This document shows, piece after piece, positions 1 through 5,128 of a stretch of 11,649 bases of DNA. The position numbers were made by a program, and so were the translations under genes. Source of the DNA: JAHJUB01 sp041653615 [NCBI: Candidatus Ratteibacteria bacterium] (GTDB lineage Bacteria; Ratteibacteria; UBA8468; MWAK01); assembly GCA_041653615.1 (NCBI GenBank), contig JBAZEZ010000031.1, forward strand, positions 1-11,649, read 5' to 3'. Position 1 is the first letter of the stretch. The number at the start of each line of letters is the position of its first letter. Under the pieces are notes generated by a model. It did not search any database. It worked only from the letters and a program-made list of their open reading frames with translations, and had not been told where the DNA came from.

Positions 1-1
1 A

Positions 2-127
2 ATAGATGACTGGATACATAAATCCAACGATACAATCCGGTTTAACCGGTTTAAGAATAATTTATGTAAACTACGTTTTTGAAAGGGACGAGTTACGCGA
101 TTTGACACAGTCCTTTCATAGATGACA
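2..127. repeat. 126-bp terminal inverted repeat, left copy
   Basis: This stretch is the exact reverse complement of 11524-11649 over 126 bases; identity stops at base 128 (T here, complement of T at 11523 opposite). Base 1 lies outside the match. The 9-mer atagatgac occurs at 2-10 and again at 118-126, so each copy is bounded by a direct 9-bp repeat. It also contains a short palindrome, ccggtt-t-aaccgg. No ORF of note is present. Because both contig ends stop in it, it is probably a multi-copy genomic repeat that continues past the window. Nothing here identifies it as a particular insertion sequence. Confidence 0.95.
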
Positions 128-829
128 TTATTTTTGAAACCTTATACCCAGTGTTTCCTCCATCCCTTCCACCAGCGCGTTTTTTATTACGTTATCCTCC
201 GGCCGGTGCCCCAGGATTTCCGTGATAGAGGTTGCTTTGTCAAAAAAGTCCTGAGGGTTTTGAAAGACCCCGGTTACCAGTCGTGGATTGTAGGAGATTG
301 GAATAGAACCATGCTGCATGAAGGCGTTCTTTTTACGGCGCTGTGCGCTGCCGATGATTTTTTTATCTTTGACCACCAAGTCGTGCCGGCTGGAGAGGGC
401 AAAGCAGGGTATGTATCTTTCCGGTCCGGAACTTTTTCCGCCTCGGACCTCGGCGTCGACGCCTATTTTTTTAAGGCCTTCCATCAACCCCTCGACGATG
501 ATGTAATAGGAAGACAGCAGGTCTTGGAAGGCCGGGTGGTCTGAAATTCGGCTGGTGAAAGAATAGGTAATTTCATCTTCGTGGAGGATGGCTCCGCCCC
601 CGCTGGGCCGGCGTACTACGTCAATTCCATTCTGCCGACAGAAATCAAGGTTTGCTTCTTCTTCGGGTTTCTGTCCGGAACCCAAAGAAACCGCCGGCGG
701 GTTCCATCGGTAAAATCTTAAGGTAGGCGGGATTTCCCCTCTTTCGGCCGAGGCAAGGAGTTTAAGGTCAAACTCCATGTTATATTTTCCGGTTCTTTCA
801 CCGCTGTCAATCAGTCGCCAGTTATCCAT
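128..829 (-). CDS. LipM/LplA-family octanoyl- or lipoyl-protein transferase, apparently short at C-terminus
   Basis: A 233-residue protein of the biotin/lipoate A/B ligase fold, expected to load octanoyl or lipoyl groups onto lipoyl domains of 2-oxoacid dehydrogenases or the glycine cleavage H protein in the cytoplasm. Visible motifs are RRPSGGGAILHEDEITYSF (residues 73-91), the PCFA cysteine Cys142, and KKIIGSAQRR with Lys157. A Cys just before the GSAQ block is typical of LipM-type octanoyltransferases, which use a thioester intermediate; LplA ligases rely on the lysine and ATP. I therefore lean to LipM but give no symbol. The frame ends at ...LGIRFQK with its TAA at 128-130, directly against the repeat. 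The C-terminal tail with a conserved KY...EWN-like block, usual in LipM, is missing. The start has GGAAG three bases upstream, closer than ideal. A promoter lies at 905-933. Confidence 0.85.
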   Translation of the reverse strand: MDNWRLIDSGERTGKYNMEFDLKLLASAERGEIPPTLRFYRWNPPAVSLGSGQKPEEEANLDFCRQNGIDVVRRPSGGGAILHEDEITYSFTSRISDHPAFQDLLSSYYIIVEGLMEGLKKIGVDAEVRGGKSSGPERYIPCFALSSRHDLVVKDKKIIGSAQRRKKNAFMQHGSIPISYNPRLVTGVFQNPQDFFDKATSITEILGHRPEDNVIKNALVEGMEETLGIRFQK

Positions 830-854
830 CTTCTTCCTTTTTTACCTTCATATT

Positions 855-890
855 CCCTCCCCTTTGACGGGGGAGGCGAGGTGGGGGTGA
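855..890. repeat. GC-rich hairpin and short dispersed-type repeat
   Basis: Inside the 5' leader of the minus-strand gene, cctcccc (856-862) can pair with ggggagg (870-876) around a seven-base loop. The 11-mer ggtgggggtga at 880-890 recurs exactly at 1129-1139 on the other side of the tRNA. This is the look of a small intergenic repeat; no function is evident. Confidence 0.5.
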
Positions 891-904
891 ATTTTGTTTG
901 TTTT

Positions 905-933
905 ATTTTACGTTATAACGGTTGAGGCGTCAA
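905..933 (-). promoter_or_regulatory. Sigma70-type promoter for the LipM-like gene
   Basis: On the minus strand TTGACG (933-928) is followed after exactly 17 bases by TAAAAT (910-905). This predicts a transcription start near 898 and a leader of about 70 nt before the ATG at 829. The hexamers are identical to those of the divergent tRNA promoter five bases away. Confidence 0.65.
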
Positions 934-938
934 TGTTT

Positions 939-967
939 TTGACGGATAAAGCCGTATTTGGTAAAAT
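939..967 (+). promoter_or_regulatory. Sigma70-type promoter for tRNA-Ala
   Basis: TTGACG (939-944), a 17-base spacer, then TAAAAT (962-967) preceded by TGG, which makes an extended -10 element. Predicted start is near 974, five bases before the mature tRNA. Confidence 0.72.
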
Positions 968-978
968 TAAACAAACAT

Positions 979-1051
979 GGGGATATAGCTCAACTGGGAG
1001 AGCGCCTGCCTTGCACGCAGGAGGTCGGGGGTTCGAATCCCCCTATCTCCA
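979..1051 (+). tRNA. tRNA-Ala, anticodon TGC
   Basis: A full cloverleaf of 73 bases. The acceptor ggggata pairs with tatctcc and includes a G3-U70 wobble, the main identity element for alanyl-tRNA synthetase. The D arm is gctc...gagc. The anticodon arm is cctgc-cttgcac-gcagg, giving anticodon TGC. The T arm is ggggg-ttcgaat-ccccc and the discriminator is A1051. CCA is not encoded: the genome reads CAA after the discriminator, so CCA would be added enzymatically. Confidence 0.97.
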
Positions 1052-1069
1052 CAATTTAAGCTTACACAA

Positions 1070-1091
1070 GGGGATTCGAACCCCCGACCTC
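1070..1091 (-). repeat. Inverted 22-bp copy of the tRNA-Ala T arm
   Basis: These 22 bases are the exact reverse complement of 1021-1042, the variable-loop/T-arm part of the adjacent tRNA. Read on the minus strand, the flanks do not form an acceptor stem or an anticodon arm, so this is a fragment and not a second tRNA. In a read-through transcript it could pair with the tRNA T arm. Confidence 0.9.
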
Positions 1092-1098
1092 AAAGGGT

Positions 1099-1120
1099 GC
1101 GGGAAAAGGCATTTTCCCGC
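1099..1120. other. Perfect 9-bp hairpin
   Basis: gcgggaaaa (1099-1107) pairs fully with ttttcccgc (1112-1120) around the loop ggca. No T-tract follows on the plus strand, so it is not a convincing intrinsic terminator. Confidence 0.6.
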
Positions 1121-1143
1121 GTTGTCTCGGTGGGGGTGAGTTA

Positions 1144-1170
1144 TTCGAGAGGGGAAGCACCCCTCTCGAA
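1144..1170. other. Perfect 11-bp hairpin
   Basis: ttcgagagggg (1144-1154) pairs fully with cccctctcgaa (1160-1170) around the loop aagca. There is no U-tract, so any role as terminator is doubtful; it may be part of an intergenic palindromic repeat. Confidence 0.6.
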
Positions 1171-1241
1171 AACGAGCGAAGGAAACGTCATATCTTGTAG
1201 CGACCAGCTAAAGACCTGTTTCCGAAGCGAGGTGGTCGTGT

Positions 1242-1266
1242 GGTTCGAGAATCCCCCTATCTCCAC
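1242..1266 (+). repeat. Direct partial copy of the tRNA-Ala 3' end
   Basis: The sequence ggttcga, a two-base ga insertion, then atccccctatctccac reproduces the tRNA T-loop to 3' end (1030-1052). The insertion would disrupt the T loop and no matching 5' acceptor arm is nearby, so it is not a functional tRNA. Direct duplication of a tRNA 3' end is the usual trace of site-specific integration at a tRNA gene. Confidence 0.75.
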
Positions 1267-1273
1267 CTAAAAA

Positions 1274-1363
1274 CAGTGAATTGTGAATAGTTAATAGTGA
1301 ACGGTAACAATTACCGGTTAAATACGTAGTTACCATTCACTGTTTACCATTTACAGTTCACCG
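1274..1363. repeat. Degenerate 90-bp palindrome upstream of the CsgG gene
   Basis: The left arm 1274-1308 and the reverse complement of the right arm 1329-1363 agree at most of their 35 positions, for example ...agtgaacggtaac against ...agtgaatggtaac. The arms are built from degenerate gtgaa/gtaaa units. This resembles palindromic intergenic repeats of the 'gtgaat-ggtaaa' type. It would sit in the 5' leader of the downstream gene if transcription began upstream of it. Confidence 0.65.
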
Positions 1364-1380
1364 TAGTTAACGGAGGACGC

Positions 1381-2130
1381 ATGAAAAAAGGAATCGGATT
1401 TTTGGGTTTGATGGCGTTGGTTTTGTTTACTGCTTCTTGTGCCACTACCGAAGAGATTAGCACCACCGTAACCGCTAACGGTCCATCGGTTGCCGAGGTT
1501 ACCACCTATCGGGGGCCGAAGGCGAGAATCGCGGTTGCCCGGTTTGAGATGAAAGCGGCTCAAGGTTACGGTGAAATCGGAACCGGAATGTCGGACATGC
1601 TGGTCGACTCGCTTTTTCAGAGCAACCGTTTTATCGTTCTGGAAAGGGGCGAGGGACTTTCCGACATTAAAGAAGAATTAGCGTTGAGTGAATCCGGCTA
1701 TACCGAAAAGGGCAAGGCGGCGGAAAAGGGAACTTTAGAAGGCGCGGATATTCTTCTTACCGGGGCGATTACCGCTTTTGAACCGAACGCGGAAGGGTCC
1801 GGCGGCGGCGGTATCGCTATCGGCTTGCCGTTCGGATTGGGAGTTGGAGGCAAAAACAAAAAGGCTTATATCGCGGCCAATATCCGCCTGGTTGACGTGC
1901 GCACCGGACGGGTAATCAGTTCGGCGAAGGTGGAAGGAAAAGCTTCTGATTTTAAGTTCGGTGTGGTCGGCGGCGTTGGGGTCGGCGGCGTGGTTTTGGC
2001 CGGTGGTTTCGGGAAGTATAAAAATACGCCGATGGAGAAGGCGGTGGCGGTAATGCTGGATAACGCGATTAAAGAAATCGTAAAACGCGTTCCGGAAGAT
2101 TATTACCGTTATAAGCCGGGGCAAAATTAA
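1381..2130 (+). CDS. CsgG-family outer-membrane-type lipoprotein
   Basis: A 249-residue secreted lipoprotein. Residues 1-20 form a lipoprotein signal (MKK, hydrophobic core, TASC lipobox) with Cys20 as the lipidated residue. From about residue 47 it follows the CsgG/HfaB pattern: ARIAVARFEMK, then MSDMLVDSLFQSNRFIVLER, EGADILLTGAITAFEP, a glycine-rich segment, and IAANIRLVDVRTGRVISS. In curli systems CsgG forms a nonameric secretion pore, but CsgG-domain lipoproteins are common outside curli operons. No csgA/B/E/F partner is present here, so I do not infer curli export. The start is set by GGAGGA ending four bases before the ATG. No terminator follows; the leader terminator at 2197-2239 would catch read-through. 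Confidence 0.88.
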   Translation: MKKGIGFLGLMALVLFTASCATTEEISTTVTANGPSVAEVTTYRGPKARIAVARFEMKAAQGYGEIGTGMSDMLVDSLFQSNRFIVLERGEGLSDIKEELALSESGYTEKGKAAEKGTLEGADILLTGAITAFEPNAEGSGGGGIAIGLPFGLGVGGKNKKAYIAANIRLVDVRTGRVISSAKVEGKASDFKFGVVGGVGVGGVVLAGGFGKYKNTPMEKAVAVMLDNAIKEIVKRVPEDYYRYKPGQN

Positions 2131-2144
2131 TATTACCGGCAAAT

Positions 2145-2174
2145 TTGACATCTAAAAAAACAGCGTGATATAAT
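2145..2174 (+). promoter_or_regulatory. Consensus promoter for the amidotransferase leader
   Basis: TTGACA (2145-2150), an 18-base spacer ending in TGA, then TATAAT (2169-2174): both hexamers are perfect consensus and the -10 is extended. The start is expected near 2181, just before the first leader hairpin. The arrangement matches the glnA leader promoter at 9768-9797, including the 18-base spacing. Confidence 0.85.
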
Positions 2175-2180
2175 ATCGCG

Positions 2181-2239
2181 AAATAGAGGCAAAGTCGCCT
2201 CCAGAAGCAACGTTGCTTGTGCTTCTGGAGGCTTTTTTT
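2181..2239 (+). promoter_or_regulatory. Putative ANTAR two-hexaloop antitermination leader 1
   Basis: Hairpin 1 is GAGGC (2186-2190) with GCCTC (2197-2201) around loop AAAGTC. Hairpin 2 is AAGC (2205-2208) with GCTT (2215-2218) around loop AACGTT. Both loops are six bases with A at position 1 and G at position 4, which is the recognition signature for ANTAR-domain antiterminators. Both hairpins share their strands with the terminator at 2197-2232, so forming them would exclude termination. The linker is three bases. The gene controlled is a glutamine amidotransferase, fitting the nitrogen-metabolism bias of ANTAR targets. The protein partner is not in the window, so the assignment is an inference. 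Confidence 0.7.
2197..2239 (+). terminator. Intrinsic terminator (attenuator) in leader 1
   Basis: A perfect 13-bp stem pairs 2197-2209 (gcctccagaagca) with 2220-2232, has a ten-base loop and is followed by seven T's (2233-2239). It lies between the promoter and the start codon, so it must be regulated or leaky for the gene to be expressed. Confidence 0.92.
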
Positions 2240-2253
2240 GTGGTAAAAATTTT

Positions 2254-3333
2254 ATGTTAAACAACAGAACAGGTATGGAAAAAGATATCAGCGGTTGCAG
2301 CGTCTTTGGAATTTTAAGCCTGCAATCCATTCCTTTTTCCGGCAGCCGTATAGCCGAGGGCATTAGCGTGATGCGGGACCGGGCAAACGGTCTGGGCGCC
2401 GGTTTTGCCGGGTACGGTATCTACCCGGATTTTCCGGACCATTTTGCCCTGCACCTGCTTTATGATTCGCAAGGCGCCAAGAATAAAACCGAGGAATACC
2501 TGAAGAGCGTTTTTGAAATTGACCGCGATGAGCCGATTCCGGTCGCGGCCGGACGTCTGCATTGCCCGCAGTTATTGTGGCGTTACTTTGCCAGAGTCAA
2601 ACCGAATTTGGTTCCGCTTCTTGCGGAAGAAGAGCAGGTGGTTTTAAGCGTGATGAAGATAAACCGGGAGATAGCAGGGGCTTTTGTCGTATCCAGCGGT
2701 AAGAATTTGGGCGTCTTTAAGGGAGTGGGCTGGCCGGAGGAGATCGCGGAGTTTTTCCGTTTGGATGAATACAGCGGATATATGTGGCTGGGCCACGGCC
2801 GTTTTCCGACCAACAGTTCCGGCTGGTGGGGCGGCGCGCATCCGTTCAATCTCCTGAACTGGTCCGTGGTTCACAACGGCGAGGTTTCTTCTTACGGAGT
2901 CAACCGCCGTTACCTGGAGAATTTCGGTTATAACTGTTGCCTGGCAACTGATACGGAAGTCATTACCTATCTGGTTGATCTTCTGGCGCGGCGACACCGG
3001 GTTCCCCTGGAAAAGCTCGGGGCGATTTTAGCGGCGCCGCTCTGGTCTGAAATAGACCTCAAATCCGAAGAAGAGCGCAAAGAGTACGAAAGGATGCGGG
3101 TTATCTATGGAGCCGCTCTTCTAAACGGTCCGTTCAGTATCATCGTGGGTTTCAACGGTGGTATGTTCGGACTGATTGACCGGGTGAAACTGAGACCGAT
3201 GGTGGCCGCGAAAAGCCCGGATTATTTTTACCTTGCCAGCGAAGAAGCCGCCGTACGGAAACTGGAACCGCAGATTGCGGAACTGTGGCACCCGGAAGGC
3301 GGAGAATTAGTTTTAGCGCAAACAGAAGGGTAA
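2254..3333 (+). CDS. Class II glutamine amidotransferase, glutamate-synthase glutaminase-domain type
   Basis: A 359-residue Ntn-type glutaminase that should hydrolyse glutamine and deliver ammonia to a partner synthase. It resembles the stand-alone amidotransferase subunit of split (archaeal-type) glutamate synthases. Motifs: DISGC with the expected nucleophile Cys15, GHGRFPTNS (180-188), HNGE (207-210), TDTE (232-235), and DRVKLRPMVAAKSPDYFYLASEE split over 309-330. Class II enzymes need an N-terminal Cys, so 14 residues (or seven if translation starts at Met8, position 2275) must be removed. Neither start has a convincing Shine-Dalgarno site. No FMN-binding synthase domain or GXGXG domain is encoded nearby, so its partner must be elsewhere. 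Expression is probably set by the leader at 2181-2239. Confidence 0.85.
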   Translation: MLNNRTGMEKDISGCSVFGILSLQSIPFSGSRIAEGISVMRDRANGLGAGFAGYGIYPDFPDHFALHLLYDSQGAKNKTEEYLKSVFEIDRDEPIPVAAGRLHCPQLLWRYFARVKPNLVPLLAEEEQVVLSVMKINREIAGAFVVSSGKNLGVFKGVGWPEEIAEFFRLDEYSGYMWLGHGRFPTNSSGWWGGAHPFNLLNWSVVHNGEVSSYGVNRRYLENFGYNCCLATDTEVITYLVDLLARRHRVPLEKLGAILAAPLWSEIDLKSEEERKEYERMRVIYGAALLNGPFSIIVGFNGGMFGLIDRVKLRPMVAAKSPDYFYLASEEAAVRKLEPQIAELWHPEGGELVLAQTEG

Positions 3334-3345
3334 TTTTTATGGTCG

Positions 3346-3364
3346 CAGATGGTCGTCTGTTTTT
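3346..3364 (+). terminator. Weak candidate terminator after the amidotransferase gene
   Basis: cagat/gtctg (3346-3350 with 3355-3359, one T-G wobble) with a four-base loop is followed by five T's. The stem is short, so termination may be inefficient and some read-through into kdp is possible. Confidence 0.35.
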
Positions 3365-3366
3365 CC

Positions 3367-3395
3367 TTGCTACCAGTAAATGAAGGTGGTAAAAT
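3367..3395 (+). promoter_or_regulatory. Candidate kdp operon promoter
   Basis: TTGCTA (3367-3372), 17 bases, then TAAAAT (3390-3395) preceded by TGG (extended -10). Predicted start is near 3402, leaving a leader of about 29 nt. No c-di-AMP riboswitch or obvious KdpE-like operator repeat is visible in the 97-bp gap. Confidence 0.5.
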
Positions 3396-3430
3396 AACTA
3401 ATTTGTAAAACAACTGATAGACCCCCCCTT

Positions 3431-5119
3431 ATGTACTTCATAATTTTCTTCATCGTATTACTTCTTTTGGCGGTTCCGCTCGGCCGCTATATCGCTTCCG
3501 TATTCAGCGGTCAACAGCCGTTATTTATGAGATGGCTGCGGCCGGTTGAGCGGATTATTTATCGTTTGTGCGGAATCGACGAAGGTGAAGAAATGACCTG
3601 GAAGCAATATGCCGGGTCATTTTGCATCCTTACCTTGTTCGGCATCGCGTTTCTATTCATCCTAGAAAGGATTCAGGGCGGACTGCCTTTCAATCCCCAG
3701 CATCTGGGTGCTGTCCGGTGGGATACCGCGTTGAATACCGCCATTTCATTTGCCACAAATACCAACTGGCAGTCCTACGGCGGCGAAACAACGATGGCGT
3801 ACTTTACCCAGATGCTCGGACTTACGACCCCAAACTTTGTTTCCGCCGCCGCCGGAATAGCTTCCTGCATTGCTTTTTTACGTGGTTTCATGCGTAAGTC
3901 GTGTTCCACCATCGGGAACTTCTGGGTTGATGTAACGCGGTCAATCCTATACATTCTTCTGCCGCTGTCCATTATCTGTTCGGTTGTTCTTGTTTCGCAG
4001 GGAGTTGTTCAAACTTTTCGCGGATATCCCCGTGTCCAGACGATGGAAGGGGAGAGTCAGGTCATTGCGGTTGGCCCGGCGGCATCCCAGGTTGCCATCA
4101 AGCAACTGGGCTCCAACGGCGGCGGGTTTTTCAACGCCAATTCCAGCCACCCGTTTGAAAACCCCACGCCTTTTTCGGGTTTCGTAGAACTGCTCGCCAT
4201 CCTTCTGATACCGGCAGCCATGCCTTTTGCCTTCGGTGCCCTGACGAACCGGCGCCGGGCCGGCTGGGTGTTTTTCTGTTCAATGGCCCTTCTGTTCTGC
4301 GTCGGTTTTTTAATTGCGGCATCGGCGGAACACCGCGGAAATCCACTTTTTACCGGTGCGGGTATTGCCGGGAACGCAAACATGGAGGGCAAAGAAGTCC
4401 GTTTCGGCGTTACGGAATCGGTTCTGTGGGGACAGGCGACAACGGTCACTTCCAACGGTTCGGTCAATGCGATGCACGATAGTTTTCTGCCGGGTACCAG
4501 TATTCCGTTGATATTCAACATGGCCATCGGCGAAGTAATCTTCGGCGGCGTTGGTGTCGGACTTATCGGCATATTCTTTTATGCGATTCTGACCATGTTT
4601 CTCTGCGGTCTCATGATTGGCAGAACGCCGGAGTTACTCGGTAAGAAACTGGAACCCTTGGAAATGGTTATGGCCGTTATCGCGCTTATCGGACCCTGCG
4701 TGTTTTTGCTGATAATGATTGCTGTCGGAGTGGCGTCTCCGCTCGGACTGGCAAGTCGGGGTAATCTTGGACCGCACGGTTTTACGGAAATAGTGTATGC
4801 CTGTGCTTCCGCCATGGGAAACAACGGTTCTGCTTTTGCCGGGCTGAGCGCCAATACAATTTTTTATAATCTCCTGACCGGTTTCGGCATGCTGGCCGGC
4901 CGGTTTCTAACAATACTCCCGGCGCTGTTTATCGCGGGTTCGCTCGCGCGGAAGCGTACCTTTCCGACAAGTTCCGCAACGTTTCCCGTGGAAAATCCGC
5001 TTTTTATCGTCATTTTGTGCGGTGTTATCGTGATTGTCGGCGCCCTTACGTTTTTCCCGGTCTTGGTAATCGGGCCGTTTTTGGAACATCTACAGCTTAT
5101 GTCGGGAATTATGTTTTAG
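3431..5119 (+). CDS. kdpA: KdpA, K+-translocating subunit of the Kdp ATPase
   Basis: A 562-residue polytopic inner-membrane protein, the channel-like subunit that binds and selects K+ in the KdpFABC complex. The four pore-loop regions are visible: TNTNWQSYGG (109-118), LGSNGGGFFNANSSHPFENP (226-245), TSNGSVNAMHD (340-350) and MGNNGSAFAG (462-471). The conserved cytoplasmic GRTPELLGKK (397-406) is also present. Length matches the family. The start aligns with the usual KdpA N-terminus, but the bases upstream are a run of seven C's and no Shine-Dalgarno site. There is no room for kdpF in the 97-bp gap. kdpB follows after nine bases, with its ribosome-binding site overlapping the kdpA stop. Confidence 0.97.
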   Translation: MYFIIFFIVLLLLAVPLGRYIASVFSGQQPLFMRWLRPVERIIYRLCGIDEGEEMTWKQYAGSFCILTLFGIAFLFILERIQGGLPFNPQHLGAVRWDTALNTAISFATNTNWQSYGGETTMAYFTQMLGLTTPNFVSAAAGIASCIAFLRGFMRKSCSTIGNFWVDVTRSILYILLPLSIICSVVLVSQGVVQTFRGYPRVQTMEGESQVIAVGPAASQVAIKQLGSNGGGFFNANSSHPFENPTPFSGFVELLAILLIPAAMPFAFGALTNRRRAGWVFFCSMALLFCVGFLIAASAEHRGNPLFTGAGIAGNANMEGKEVRFGVTESVLWGQATTVTSNGSVNAMHDSFLPGTSIPLIFNMAIGEVIFGGVGVGLIGIFFYAILTMFLCGLMIGRTPELLGKKLEPLEMVMAVIALIGPCVFLLIMIAVGVASPLGLASRGNLGPHGFTEIVYACASAMGNNGSAFAGLSANTIFYNLLTGFGMLAGRFLTILPALFIAGSLARKRTFPTSSATFPVENPLFIVILCGVIVIVGALTFFPVLVIGPFLEHLQLMSGIMF

Positions 5120-5128
5120 AGGAGACCG

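Larger units (their letters stand above)
1052..1273. other. Gene-free stretch with displaced tRNA-Ala fragments and hairpins
   Basis: No plausible protein gene lies here. Contents in order: an inverted copy of the tRNA T arm (1070-1091), a perfect 9-bp hairpin (1099-1120), the 11-mer repeated from 880-890 (1129-1139), a perfect 11-bp hairpin (1144-1170), a 6-bp long-range stem cgacca/tggtcg (1201-1206 with 1233-1238), and a second direct copy of the tRNA 3' end (1242-1266). It looks like the scar of integration, excision or tRNA-gene rearrangement. A structured RNA is a less likely alternative. Confidence 0.6.

Noticed and set aside
1052-1150. A second tRNA gene on the minus strand, suggested by the T-arm-like sequence at 1070-1091
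   Set aside because: No matching acceptor, D arm or anticodon arm can be built from the flanks; it is an exact inverted fragment of the neighbouring tRNA.
1187-1270. A tmRNA 3' end, suggested by ggttcga...ctatctccacc
   Set aside because: The T loop has a two-base insertion and there is no tmRNA 5' acceptor half or tag reading frame nearby.
3334-3430. A c-di-AMP riboswitch or KdpF peptide upstream of kdpA
   Set aside because: The gap is only 97 bp, shows no long structured core, and its only ATG frames are 14 codons or shorter and lack the hydrophobic KdpF pattern.
4057-4572. Long open frames antisense to kdpA and, similarly, to kdpB, glnA and the lipoyl gene
   Set aside because: They are shadows of strongly conserved genes, with no family motifs or ribosome-binding sites of their own.
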